A DNA stretch of 26,710 nucleotides, from positions 1 to 26,710 of the forward strand of contig CAZGKF010000042.1 in assembly GCA_964526475.1 (NCBI GenBank). The letters are read 5' to 3'. The notes beneath the pieces are model-generated. The model searched no databases and was not told the origin of the DNA. It worked only from the letters and a program-made list of their open reading frames with translations. Below, piece by piece: positions 14,467 to 23,643 of the stretch; the first letter of the stretch is position 1, and each line of letters opens with the position of its first letter. This stretch comes from CAYVTV01 sp964526475 (GTDB taxonomy: Bacteria; Bacteroidota; Bacteroidia; Bacteroidales; GCA-2748055). The position numbers and the translations under genes are program-made.

Positions 14467-17358
14467 TCAGTAATTATTACTTTCTTTTCCCCTGTGACAA
14501 ATATCCTTGTAAGGGCAATATTTGCATCTCTCTTCGTCATCAGTCTGTGAGAAAGGTACGGCGGGATGAAAAATTTCTGAAATAAGGATTGCCAGCTTTT
14601 CCTCAAAGATTTTTTCAAAATTCCTGAAGTCATTTATTATTTCCGGTTTGCTCCGTGGCTTTAGTATCTGACTTATATTCCTTGTGAAATTCTCACTAAA
14701 AATATTCCTTGTGGAATAAAGTGATGGTACAACAGCATACCCCGATGTGCTGTTTTTTAAATACAAATAGGAATACAGAAAGGTTTGCAGAACATGTCTG
14801 TTTCTGTTTTTTGTTGAATTATCAAACAGCTCATCCAGATTATGGTATGACATCTCTGTTTTCCCTGTCTTATAATCCGTTATATATATACTTCCCCCCT
14901 GCAGATCAATACGGTCAGCTATTCCATAAATTCTTACATCCCTTCCGTCAGCATGTATTATATATTCAAATTTTTTCTCCAGATCCAGAATTGTAAATGG
15001 TAATCTCTCAGAATCTTTTTTCAGGATTTGCCCGGAAAGCTTTTTTATGACTTCAAATGCGATGATGTTTCTGCCCTCAGGCGATATTTCGGTGTCCGGA
15101 TTACTATCCGGTGCTAATGTAAGCCTGAAGGCCTCTTTCAGACATCTGTCTATATGGTTTTCCTTCCGCAGGTCATTAATTATTTTTTCATCAATTATAT
15201 TCCCTTTATTCCCGGAATAAATAATACGCATGGTTTCATGTAACAGCGTTCCCAGAGAAGATGCATCAATATCTTCACTCACTTCCTCCTCTTCCCTGAT
15301 CCCGGCAATATAGCTCAGGTAAAACTTCAACCTGCAATCAATCCAGGTGTTCAGGGCAGTGGGAGAGAAGGCTTTTTCTCCTTCAAGAGTATAAGCCTTT
15401 AGCTTGTTAAGTATGCCAGTATCCTTCCTGATGCTGACGGGAAGATCATGCCTGCCGGAGGTACTGAAGGAAATAGTCTTGCTTTCAGGAATATGATTGC
15501 TGAGGTATTCCAGCTGATAAAGGTACCGGCTTCTTTCACCGGAACGGAGTCCATCCGTTTTACTGTTAAATAAGATATAAATGTTCTCTGCCCTCTGAAT
15601 AAGTCTGTAAAAATAATAAGCATAAATCGCATCATGATCCTCCCTTCCCGGCATTCCAAAAGCATATTTCAGATTATTTGGAATAAATGAGAATGAGGAA
15701 TGTGTGCGGGGCATAACTCCCTCATTCATTGAAAGAAAAATGATGTTACTGAAATCAAGCAGGCGGGATTCAAGAATACCCATGATCTGTAATCCTTTCA
15801 GGGGTTCACCCTGAAAGGGTATTTTAACATTACTGATTATTTTTCTGAATAAGCTTGTAAAGGTATCTATCCCTGTATCCGGGGGGTCTTTGAGGAAAAC
15901 TGATTCTAACTTGTTAAGCCTGGTAATTATATGGAAAGTAAATTCTTTTTCAAGGTAATTGTCATGTGTGTCTTCTTTATTTATTGTGGAGAGTGCCAAT
16001 ATTTCCTCCAGAATACCTTTCAGATATCCTGGCATTTCCACAGCGCTCTCTATTCTCCGGAATATTTTTTTCAGTAAAGAATTTATGGCAAGAAATTCAG
16101 GCTTTATATATACCATATTCCTTCTTTTTATTTCACCGATAAGAGAATTTATATCTGGACCGGAAAGGGATCCCAGATACTGGTGATTCAGAATATCAAG
16201 AACATCACGGTAGTAAAACCTGCCGGTTCTCTGGTTAAGTTGTTTATTTAAGTGTTTCTGCAGTTGAAGTAACTGGCTTGTGAAACTGAACACCGGAGTA
16301 TGTATTAGGGGATACCCCATGGTTATATTTACATGGGGAATAGTGTCGGGAAGAGATGAAACAACCGGTTCCAGAAGGGTTTCATCACCCAGGATAACTG
16401 CTGTGTTGTCAAAATCATCTATGCCCGGAGATATTTCTGTTTTAAGAATTTCCCCTAATTGTTTGCATTGCAGTATGTCGGAGGGAAGGTCGAAAAACCT
16501 GATATTCTTTTTCGTTTCCAGATGACGAAAATTTTCCCCGAAATCAACAGGGGGGAATTCTTCGAGATTTTTTCTCAGAAAACGGCCGGCTTCGGGGACT
16601 TTATTATTCACATATTCTTCATCATAATCCCAAAAGAAAAGTCCTTTCCCGCTTTTTTTAAGATGCCTGAACAGTTTCTTTTCTGCACTGTTCAAAGCGT
16701 TGAAGCCGGCAATCAATACTTTTTCGCTGTCAATACCGGAATACCCTTCCTTGTCAATTGCTTCAGCAACTTCCCTGTATTGCATTCCCTCGTAACCTGT
16801 GCCCTTTGAACGGAGCTTTTCATTTAATGAGATATACAATGGATGGAGCATTCTCCACATTTCAATAAAGTTCTTTTTCTCAGATGACAATTCGGGTTTG
16901 CCGAAATGTGACCAGAATTCCCTGATAACCTCTAATTGTTCTTCCTCCATTCCCCCGAAAGCCTGTTCAATTTCCTTTATATCTGCAATATTTTTAAAAA
17001 GCTTTTCTGCAGGTACAAGATATTTATCCAGCGTATCAAAATCGCTTATGAGCATTTCTCCCCAATAGTAAAACTCATCATAGCTTTCAGGAGTATTGGC
17101 CATTCCCTTATAAATACGGTATAATTCGAAACTGATGTCAATGGAATCGGCAGGTTCTATTTTCGATAAACCTGAAACAAATTCATTTATGGTGTACATT
17201 TCAGGTAGCCAAAAGGTGCCTTTCCCTTTTTCCAGGAGGTAATGTTTGAAGAAGATTCCGGAACGAAGGTTTGGGAAAACAAAGCAAAGATCCTGGAGCC
17301 CTTTTTCTCCGTAAGTATCCAGTGTATAGCCTGCTAATATTTTTAAAAAAGCATTCAT
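14467..17358 (-). CDS. addB: AddB-like PD-(D/E)XK nuclease subunit
   Basis: A 963-residue partner subunit of an AddAB/RecBCD-type end-processing enzyme for recombination repair. The N-terminus enters directly at DLCFVFPNLRSG with no Walker A motif, so the helicase half looks inactive in ATP use. The C-terminal nuclease has SLGTLLHETM (GxxxH) and IADRIDLQGG...ITDYKTGK (Asp, Asp-x-Lys). C-x2-C-x5-C near the end (CKYCPYKDIC), together with the earlier cysteine of TALNTWIDC, should form the [4Fe-4S] staple known in AddB. Its ATG shares ATGA with the stop of the radical SAM gene. It converges on the PII gene with only 22 bases between stops. Confidence 0.87.
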   Translation of the reverse strand: MNAFLKILAGYTLDTYGEKGLQDLCFVFPNLRSGIFFKHYLLEKGKGTFWLPEMYTINEFVSGLSKIEPADSIDISFELYRIYKGMANTPESYDEFYYWGEMLISDFDTLDKYLVPAEKLFKNIADIKEIEQAFGGMEEEQLEVIREFWSHFGKPELSSEKKNFIEMWRMLHPLYISLNEKLRSKGTGYEGMQYREVAEAIDKEGYSGIDSEKVLIAGFNALNSAEKKLFRHLKKSGKGLFFWDYDEEYVNNKVPEAGRFLRKNLEEFPPVDFGENFRHLETKKNIRFFDLPSDILQCKQLGEILKTEISPGIDDFDNTAVILGDETLLEPVVSSLPDTIPHVNITMGYPLIHTPVFSFTSQLLQLQKHLNKQLNQRTGRFYYRDVLDILNHQYLGSLSGPDINSLIGEIKRRNMVYIKPEFLAINSLLKKIFRRIESAVEMPGYLKGILEEILALSTINKEDTHDNYLEKEFTFHIITRLNKLESVFLKDPPDTGIDTFTSLFRKIISNVKIPFQGEPLKGLQIMGILESRLLDFSNIIFLSMNEGVMPRTHSSFSFIPNNLKYAFGMPGREDHDAIYAYYFYRLIQRAENIYILFNSKTDGLRSGERSRYLYQLEYLSNHIPESKTISFSTSGRHDLPVSIRKDTGILNKLKAYTLEGEKAFSPTALNTWIDCRLKFYLSYIAGIREEEEVSEDIDASSLGTLLHETMRIIYSGNKGNIIDEKIINDLRKENHIDRCLKEAFRLTLAPDSNPDTEISPEGRNIIAFEVIKKLSGQILKKDSERLPFTILDLEKKFEYIIHADGRDVRIYGIADRIDLQGGSIYITDYKTGKTEMSYHNLDELFDNSTKNRNRHVLQTFLYSYLYLKNSTSGYAVVPSLYSTRNIFSENFTRNISQILKPRSKPEIINDFRNFEKIFEEKLAILISEIFHPAVPFSQTDDEERCKYCPYKDICHRGKESNNY

Positions 17359-18320
17359 TTATTTATTTCTGTTGTTTTATAATATTTCCCCTGCCAGGTA
17401 TCTCTCTCTTCAAGTCGCTTTTCGAAACGCTGCAGGATCTGGTCATACCTTAGTTTCCATGAGGGTCTGATATTGTAGTCAGGGGGTGTTTCTCCCGCAA
17501 TTCTTTCAAGTAGAAAAGAAGGATTAAGTCTTTCAATGATATCAATTATCAATTCTATATATTCATCCGTGGAATAATCATGGAATAAAGCGGGATTTTG
17601 CAGGTATTCGCCCGCAATTCTGGTATCCCTGACAATCTGCAACTGATGGAATTTAATATTGCTTAAAGGAAGTGTTGACAATATTTCTGCTGATTTCAGA
17701 ATATCATCCCTTGATTCTCCCGGCAAACCAATAATAATATGACCTCCGGTGCGTATTCCCCTTTTTGATGTATTATTTATTGCTCTCACTGTTGCAGCAT
17801 AATCATGCCCTCTGTTTATCCTGGTCAGAGTATCATCGTAACAGGATTCTATTCCGTATTCTACAACCAGGTATGTCCTGTTGTTAAGTTCCTCCAGGTA
17901 ATTCAGTATTTCTTCATCTGCGCAATCGGGCCGGGTGCCAATTACAAGACCTGCTATCTCCGGAAATTCAATAGCTTCTTCATACAAGCGTTTCAGTTGA
18001 TTAAGAGGGGCATAGGTGTTTGTATATGCCTGAAAATATGCCAGGAATTTATTTACACGTCTGTATCGCCTACGGTGAAACTCAATGCCTTCCATAATTT
18101 GTTGCGAAATGCTTTTTTCGGGGGTACAGTAAGAGGGATTAAAAGCATTGTTATTGCAAAAGCTGCAACCTCCTGTGCCTTTTGATCCATCACGGTTAGG
18201 GCATGTAAATCCTGCATCCAGGCTAATTTTTTGCATCCTGCCACCGAAGATCTTTTTAAAATATTCCGGATACGAATTAAACCTTCGTCTGTGATTCCAT
18301 GGAAATTTTTGTTCTTTCAC
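17355..18320 (-). CDS. YhcC-type radical SAM protein (TIGR01212 family)
   Basis: A 321-residue radical SAM protein. The cluster cysteines are C40, C52 and C55 in FTCPNRDG...GGCSFC, the spacing of the TIGR01212 (YhcC-like) family. Further family marks are FQAYTNTYAPL, VIGTRPDCADEE, VEYGIESCYDDTL, INRGHDYAATVRAI and GGHIIIGLPGE. The reaction of the family is not established to my knowledge. The start is GTG at 18318-18320, chosen because it overlaps the addA stop as GTGA and gives the family N-terminus. It is sandwiched between addA and addB with four-base overlaps on both sides, which predicts coupled translation with the recombination subunits. Confidence 0.9.
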   Translation of the reverse strand: MKEQKFPWNHRRRFNSYPEYFKKIFGGRMQKISLDAGFTCPNRDGSKGTGGCSFCNNNAFNPSYCTPEKSISQQIMEGIEFHRRRYRRVNKFLAYFQAYTNTYAPLNQLKRLYEEAIEFPEIAGLVIGTRPDCADEEILNYLEELNNRTYLVVEYGIESCYDDTLTRINRGHDYAATVRAINNTSKRGIRTGGHIIIGLPGESRDDILKSAEILSTLPLSNIKFHQLQIVRDTRIAGEYLQNPALFHDYSTDEYIELIIDIIERLNPSFLLERIAGETPPDYNIRPSWKLRYDQILQRFEKRLEERDTWQGKYYKTTEINK

Positions 18321-21300
18321 GGTAGTTCAATGATTTTTTCGGGGGAAAAGTACCACAGAAATCCTTTTACCTCATTGTATCCCATATTATTTAGAAGCTC
18401 AATATAATGAAGCACCTGTTTTTCGTGTCCCTTCAATATTTCATCCCCAAACTTAAAATCAACCAGGATTAATTTGTTATTTTTTATCATAACTCTGTCA
18501 GGTCTGTATATCCTCTTACCCTGGCTTCCTATTTCCCTTTCCCTCATCAGCTTCCATGAACCATCAAACCATTCGCGAACCACCGGTGTATTGATCCTGT
18601 TACTGAGAAGTATAACAACATCATGTTGATCATTTTCAGGAATTTTTCCCTGCCTGACAGCTTTCTTCACCGCTATATCAATATCTGAGGAAGTTTCAAT
18701 CTCCGACAATATCTCATGCATTACAGTTCCATAACCTACTTTTTCCCCAAAATCATACTCAGTTCTTCTTAGCCATGCATTCTTAACATTCAGAATAAGC
18801 CGCTCTCTGCCAGGGATTACCTGATATTCCTTAAGGTATTCAGGCATTTTAATTTCTGCTTCCTTCCTGGGTTTACCTTTTATCCCGAATATGAGCCTGT
18901 TCTGTTCATTTTGATAAGAGGAAGAGAGGTTGATATGAGGGTATGCAGCATTTGTTGGGGTTGCCTGCGATCCTTTTTGTATTATATTGAATAACAATTC
19001 TCCGGTAGCATCTTTTTTTTCAGGATTGGCGAAAATGTATAATTCTTTCTCCGGTCTGGTAAATGCAACATACAACAGGTTGAGGTTATCCACATAATTA
19101 CGGAATTTTTCATCGAAATAATCATTTTGAAAATGTGTGTTAACGAGTCTGCTGCTATAATTAACAGGTACATATTCAATAAAGTTAAAGGGATCATGAT
19201 AATTTCTGCACCAAATGTAATTGTCTTTTTTTGTTTCAATATCCAGATTCCAGTCGCAGAAAGGAATTATAACTACAGGGAACTCCAGCCCTTTTGATTT
19301 ATGGATGGTCATTATTTTTATTGCATCCTGTGCTTCAGAAATGGAAAGTGTCTGGCTTGCGCCATGCAGTTCCCACCAGGAGAGGAAAGAGGAAATATCG
19401 GCAGCCAGGGTTCTTACGAAATCCAGTACAATATCCTGGAATGCCTGGATGTAGGCAATATTACCGGCACTCCTGTTTAATTCAAACAACCTGATCAGTT
19501 CTTCAGTGAGTTCAAATAAGGGTAGTTTTTTCAGGGTATCTGAGATGACAGTAAAATCTTCAAAGCACTTATGCCACTCCGGTGTTATTCCCCTCTCACA
19601 ATTGCTGAAAATCTTACTGAGCATATCGTCCGGGATATTGCTGTTGCCCAGATAACGAAGAAATTCATGCCTTATGAAAGCAATATTAAGTAAATCTGAC
19701 GGATCCCTGAAATATTTGAGAAGTGCTATCAGGAATTGAACGGCGGGATGGTTTTTAATAAAAAGACTGTCATTTGATATAATATTAAACCTTTCCTCTT
19801 CAGGTCTTTCATGTACATGGTTCATCAGGATATTAGCGACATCGTTTCCCTGGTCTGCTTTTCTTACTAAAATAGTTATGTCACCCGGATTATATCCTCT
19901 CGATATTATGTCAATTATTAGTTCAGGCAATTTTTGAGAAAGCATTTCCAGGTAATCCTCTTTTTTCATACTGCAGAAAGATAATTCGACATATCCTTCA
20001 GTGTTCTGTTTTTCAGGTGAGATTTTCTGCAGGGAGTTTATATAAACTGTGCGAATAATATCTTTCCATTCTTTCATGAATTTTTCATCCTGCTTAATAC
20101 CTGAAGTATTCTCATCCATCTTTGTCTCTATTAAAGAGGTAGATGCATAAAAAAGGGAATTGTTGAAAGTAACAATATTCTTTTGACTCCTCCAGTTGGT
20201 ATCAAGCGGATGGAGTTGTTTATTAAAACCGGAGAAATCATCATATACTTCAGTTGCGAGAATTCTCCAGTCGCTGTTTCTCCAACGGTATATAGCCTGT
20301 TTTACATCACCCACGATAAGGCTCTCATTACCTGTTGCAAGTCCGTTAACTATAAGAGGGTGAAAGTTATGCCACTGGTATCTTGAAGTATCCTGGAATT
20401 CATCGAGCATAAAATGGTTAAAATTATTCCCCGCTTTTTCATAAATGAAAGGAGCTTCATTGTTTGCAATTATTTTTTTGAGAAAAACCGTCCCGTCGGA
20501 AAGCAGGAAAAGATTCTTCTCATTAGTTATTTCCCTTACATTAAGATAGATGTCGGTTAATATTCCAAATGAAAAAAGGTTTTTGAGTATTGTCACGGAA
20601 GTGTTATAGTGAATGATATATTTGTCATAGTAGTTGATTGCTGACTCCAGCAGGGAGTTAAGCTGACCGTGAACAAGTGCAAGAACTTTCTCTTTATGTG
20701 AATGGTCTTTGGTTACCCACTTATCGGGATCGGCCAGTGCTTCTCTTGCTCTTAAACCCGGGTTAAAATCTTTGCCGCCAGCCATTCTTATGAAATATCC
20801 GGCAATCCCTCTTTCTTTATATGCAAAATCGTCCTGGGAGAATCCTGCTTCCTCTATACTTTTCAAAGCTTTCCTGGCAATTTCCGACAGATGATTTTCA
20901 AACCTGAACACTTCCCTGGAAAGCATATCCTGGTATATTTCTATTTTATCCTTTTGTTTCCGGGCTGCTTTTATTCCTCCCGTGATTTCCTGGTATTGTT
21001 CTTTGAAGATCTCTGCCCCGAGAGTTTCCAGATCGTTCCTGAAATTCCAGTCTTTTCCTGAAGAGATTTTTTCACCGGCAAATTTTACCAGCCAGTTTCT
21101 TAGTTTATCATCCTTATCCAGGGAAAACATCATCAGATCAATAGCTTCCGAAAGTATAAGCCGGTTATTAAGCTCGATGTTGTAACCTGACTGAAGGCCT
21201 GACTCTCTTGCAAAGCTCCTGATAATCCACTGAAAGAATTTATCAATGGTATTTACATAGAAGGCCGAATAATCATTCAGGATAAGATCAAGAAGTGCGG

Positions 21301-21571
21301 AAGCCTTTCTGAAGATTTGTGTTTCATCGTATCTTTTGCCTGCAAATAATTTTGAAGCAAGAAGAGAAGCTGATTCATCACCTTTACTAAGAACATAAAG
21401 GGTTTCAATGATCCTGCTCTTCATTTCTGCAGAAGCTTTGTTGGTAAAAGTTACTGCCAGGATACTTCTGTGTGAGATATTTGTGTTGAAAAGCAGATTC
21501 AGATAATTTGCAGTCAGGTGAAATGTTTTCCCCGATCCGGCTGATGATGTATATAAGTGTAATACGGACAA
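18317..21571 (-). CDS. addA: AddA-like UvrD-family helicase-nuclease
   Basis: A 1084-residue SF1 helicase joined to a C-terminal RecB-type nuclease, the motor subunit of an AddAB-like complex for double-strand break repair. Helicase motifs run in order: Walker A SSAGSGKTF (10-17), VTFTNKASAEMK, DEFQDTS, GDVKQAIYRWR, NWRSQKNI, TIHKSKGLEFP and YVAFTRPEKEL. The nuclease shows GTVMHEILSE and RPDRVMIKNNKLILVDFKFG. The start appears to be TTG at 21569-21571: an in-frame stop (21584-21586) lies a few codons upstream with no ATG between, and the Walker A motif is only nine residues in. The stop overlaps the GTG of the radical SAM gene. Confidence 0.9.
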   Translation of the reverse strand: MSVLHLYTSSAGSGKTFHLTANYLNLLFNTNISHRSILAVTFTNKASAEMKSRIIETLYVLSKGDESASLLASKLFAGKRYDETQIFRKASALLDLILNDYSAFYVNTIDKFFQWIIRSFARESGLQSGYNIELNNRLILSEAIDLMMFSLDKDDKLRNWLVKFAGEKISSGKDWNFRNDLETLGAEIFKEQYQEITGGIKAARKQKDKIEIYQDMLSREVFRFENHLSEIARKALKSIEEAGFSQDDFAYKERGIAGYFIRMAGGKDFNPGLRAREALADPDKWVTKDHSHKEKVLALVHGQLNSLLESAINYYDKYIIHYNTSVTILKNLFSFGILTDIYLNVREITNEKNLFLLSDGTVFLKKIIANNEAPFIYEKAGNNFNHFMLDEFQDTSRYQWHNFHPLIVNGLATGNESLIVGDVKQAIYRWRNSDWRILATEVYDDFSGFNKQLHPLDTNWRSQKNIVTFNNSLFYASTSLIETKMDENTSGIKQDEKFMKEWKDIIRTVYINSLQKISPEKQNTEGYVELSFCSMKKEDYLEMLSQKLPELIIDIISRGYNPGDITILVRKADQGNDVANILMNHVHERPEEERFNIISNDSLFIKNHPAVQFLIALLKYFRDPSDLLNIAFIRHEFLRYLGNSNIPDDMLSKIFSNCERGITPEWHKCFEDFTVISDTLKKLPLFELTEELIRLFELNRSAGNIAYIQAFQDIVLDFVRTLAADISSFLSWWELHGASQTLSISEAQDAIKIMTIHKSKGLEFPVVIIPFCDWNLDIETKKDNYIWCRNYHDPFNFIEYVPVNYSSRLVNTHFQNDYFDEKFRNYVDNLNLLYVAFTRPEKELYIFANPEKKDATGELLFNIIQKGSQATPTNAAYPHINLSSSYQNEQNRLIFGIKGKPRKEAEIKMPEYLKEYQVIPGRERLILNVKNAWLRRTEYDFGEKVGYGTVMHEILSEIETSSDIDIAVKKAVRQGKIPENDQHDVVILLSNRINTPVVREWFDGSWKLMREREIGSQGKRIYRPDRVMIKNNKLILVDFKFGDEILKGHEKQVLHYIELLNNMGYNEVKGFLWYFSPEKIIELP

Positions 21572-22023
21572 GATATTGATGTTTTAATAAGGAGATGCAA
21601 GTCAACAGCCTATAAAGTTAATAATTAAAATTTCGCAGTTATTTATACCATGCATAATAAAATGTTTACAGGCAATAAGTAATTTTTTAGTACCTGAAAT
21701 TCAGTTATTTAAGATTTGCATTTTCAAAATAATATTTCATTCGTCGCATCAATCAGCATTCGGCTCTTTCATTCCAAAATAATGCACTCCAACAGTGAAC
21801 TCTCCAAACAGAATCAAAGAGGAATTGCTCTTTACCAAAGAACTTTGAATGAAATCAGGTTACCAGGATAGCAGTTGATTAAATATTCTATTACAAGTTA
21901 AACTTTCAACAATTCATCATCAAAAATGATACGTTCATCAGAACTTCTTAAACAGAAAGTTTTAAATGTGTAGCAAAGATCATAAAATTTATATTTTTGC
22001 TTAAACTTTAAAACTATATTCCA
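21572..22023. other. Divergent intergenic region with a possible gene remnant
   Basis: This 452-base AT-rich gap separates addA from the barrel gene. On the minus strand, 21749-21859 is an open run reading LVKSNSSLILFGEF and TVGVHYFGMKEPNAD before a stop. It has protein-like composition but no start, and a stop precedes it at 21860-21862. It may be decayed coding sequence of unknown family. Apart from that and the promoter box near 21992, I see nothing. Confidence 0.35.
21992..21999 (+). promoter_or_regulatory. Bacteroidota -7 promoter box before the barrel gene
   Basis: TATTTTTG matches TAnnTTTG exactly and lies 24 bases upstream of the ATG at 22024, the same spacing seen before the kinase-RapZ gene. 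The -33 region is not clearly recognisable. Confidence 0.5.
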
Positions 22024-22641
22024 ATGAAAAAATTTATACTTATAATTCCTGTATTTCTTCTTACAGGCTTGCTTAGTTTCTCTCAGTTTAATTCAGGCAG
22101 TAAGTTTGTCTCGGGAACCACTTCTTTTAATCTTGATTATAGCGGACAGCGCTGGAAAAGCGATGAAGGTGACTCAGATCATGCTCATAAAGTGACAAGT
22201 ATGTCATTAACTCCTGCTGCCGGATATTTTATTAAAAACAGACTGGCAATAGGGGGTATGACAGAGTTTTTTTGTTCAAGGGAGAAAGCCGATCAGGTGA
22301 CTGGCGTGGAAAGGTCGTTTTTAATCGGTCCTCTTGTGCGGTACTACCTGAATTACAGTTACAGTGGTGTTATGCCTTTTGCTGAAATGGACGCAGGAAT
22401 AGGAGGTGCTGCAGAAATATCTAAATATGAAGACGTGGACGATGAGACTAAATATTCTCTTTTCAGGATATCGGCAGGTGCCGGAGTAAATTATTTCCTT
22501 AATGATAACATAGCCTTTGAAACCAGCCTGAAATATTATATCAGGAATCAGAATGAGAAGGATACAGATTATAACTATAAGCTTATTAACAAAGGGATTT
22601 TATTCAGGTTCGGATTGTCATTCTTCTTTTCAAGTATTTAA
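22024..22641 (+). CDS. Small outer-membrane beta-barrel protein
   Basis: A 205-residue exported protein. The signal peptide is MKKFILIIPVFLLTGLLSFS, with likely cleavage shortly before QFNSGS. The rest alternates hydrophobic and polar residues in short strands typical of an eight-stranded barrel: LTPAAGYFIKNRLAIGGM, FLIGPLVRYYLNY, RISAGAGVNYFLNDNIAFE, SLKYYIRNQ and FRFGLSFFFSSI. This fits the broad porin-like/outer-membrane barrel families common in Bacteroidota, whose functions vary and are mostly unknown. It is a single gene with its own promoter box and a strong terminator hairpin after the stop. Confidence 0.8.
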   Translation: MKKFILIIPVFLLTGLLSFSQFNSGSKFVSGTTSFNLDYSGQRWKSDEGDSDHAHKVTSMSLTPAAGYFIKNRLAIGGMTEFFCSREKADQVTGVERSFLIGPLVRYYLNYSYSGVMPFAEMDAGIGGAAEISKYEDVDDETKYSLFRISAGAGVNYFLNDNIAFETSLKYYIRNQNEKDTDYNYKLINKGILFRFGLSFFFSSI

Positions 22642-22652
22642 ATGTATATGAT

Positions 22653-22690
22653 CCTGGCAGGACGGATATTTCCCTGCCAGGGTTTATTTA
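22653..22690 (+). terminator. Terminator hairpin after the barrel gene
   Basis: A perfect 9-base stem, cctggcagg (22653-22661) and cctgccagg (22673-22681), with an 11-base loop, followed by gtttattta. It begins 11 bases after the stop codon of the barrel gene. Confidence 0.65.
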
Positions 22691-22798
22691 ACTCAATTAC
22701 TCCGCTTCCGTATCTCTGCACAGAAAGAGGTAATTCCGGTTATCTTCGTCTGTGGCACCTGGCTTTATTTACAGGCCACCCTCTATTACTGTCTTTTA

Positions 22799-22862
22799 CC
22801 CAGGGCGCCGTTCAATGAATATCAGGCCTGCGGCCTTTCTATTCATTTTTACTTGCCCCGGG
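22799..22862. repeat. Palindromic intergenic repeat
   Basis: Nested inverted pairs: cccagggc (22799-22806) with gccccggg (22855-22862, one mismatch), aatgaat (22814-22820) with attcatt (22841-22847), and a core aggcc-tgc-ggcct (22824-22836). It could fold as a long RNA or DNA hairpin. It resembles REP-like intergenic elements of Bacteroidota. Confidence 0.6.
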
Positions 22863-22865
22863 CTG

Positions 22866-22893
22866 GTATAAGCTGGCCTTTCAGACTGGAAAT
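22866..22893 (+). repeat. 28-base dispersed repeat, copy 1
   Basis: It matches 23418-23445 at 25 of 28 positions. The shared core is gtataagctgg, then ctttcagac. It lies directly beside the palindrome at 22799-22862. Confidence 0.6.
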
Positions 22894-22992
22894 AAGAATA
22901 TCATCCTGACTCAAGTTTCGCACATGTATATTTTATGCAAATAATAATATAACTGCTTGTGCGGTTTTATGACATGTAAGCGTTTAGCAACA

Positions 22993-23041
22993 CAACCCGG
23001 AGGGTTGAAATTAGATTAGCCCGGGGCGCTTGTGCCCCGGG
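22993..23041. repeat. Tandem GC-rich hairpins
   Basis: caaccc-gga-gggttg (22993-23007) is followed by cccggggc (23020-23027) pairing with gccccggg (23034-23041) around a 6-base loop. The pair resembles the CCCGGAGGG...CCCCGGGG repeats seen between genes in this phylum. Confidence 0.6.
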
Positions 23042-23061
23042 TTAACAGCATCAATATCCCC

Positions 23062-23277
23062 GAGGATGTCTAAAAAGACTAATCATTGAATTAATAGATT
23101 ACAAATTGAAAGTAAAATGCTGTTATTAACCAATTATTTCTCTGTGTAACTCAGTGCCTTCTCTGTGTATACTCTGTGTAACCAATTGTACTTTAATATA
23201 TTACACAGAGGTATTTTATATAATAACTTACAAATTAAAAGTGAATTTTAAAGTCATAAGGCTTTTTAGACAGCCTC
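23062..23277. mobile_element. MITE-like element, 216 bases
   Basis: The ends gaggatgtctaaaaagact (23062-23080) and aggctttttagacagcctc (23259-23277) are inverted copies, matching at about 17 of 19 positions, of the kind bounding some Bacteroidota insertion sequences (GAGGCTGTCT...). No transposase is inside. The interior has a near-perfect direct repeat, ttacaaattRaaagt (about 23099 and 23229), and an inverted pair ctctgtgtaa/ttacacagag. A clean target-site duplication was not evident. Confidence 0.55.
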
Positions 23278-23417
23278 TATCCGTGAATTTGGAAGTTCAA
23301 CCCTTCCATGGTGAATGAGATGGTATATTATTGATCCAAAAATTTAAAGGTAAACAATTCAAAAAAAACTGCGAAACTTTATATCTTGAATAAAGGGATA
23401 ATGTCTATCCAGGAGTT

Positions 23418-23445
23418 GTATAAGCTGGTCTTTCAGACCTGAAAT
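23418..23445 (+). repeat. 28-base dispersed repeat, copy 2
   Basis: Second copy of the element at 22866-22893, in the same orientation. Here it stands without the adjoining palindrome. Confidence 0.6.
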
Positions 23446-23643
23446 GCATAACCAGGATTGGACTAAATACCGGTTTTTAACGCTGAAAACAGCCGAACTT
23501 ATATAAAAAAGTTCGCGTGCCAGGATGGGTCCGGTATTTCATATTTTTTATTTTATATTTAAGAAGTTTTTTACCCTTGTATTTTGAAATGGGGAACATT
23601 TTTGCAAAGCGGTAATTGAAAATTAAAAATTAATTTTAGCCTT

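Larger units (their letters stand above)
22642..23643. other. 1-kb intergenic region packed with repeats
   Basis: No credible gene lies here. After the terminator hairpin there are a large imperfect palindrome, two GC-rich hairpins, a MITE-like element with matching ends, and two copies of a 28-base element (listed separately). 23279-23417 and 23446-23643 show nothing I can name, apart from AT-rich DNA before the beta-helix gene. Confidence 0.7.

Noticed and set aside
14685..14700. TTGTGAAATTCTCAC, a Rex-like palindrome
   Set aside because: It lies inside addB coding sequence far from any start, so it is probably chance.
23055..23285. Target-site duplication (tatcc) flanking the MITE-like element
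   Set aside because: The left copy is not directly against the end of the element; too weak to claim.
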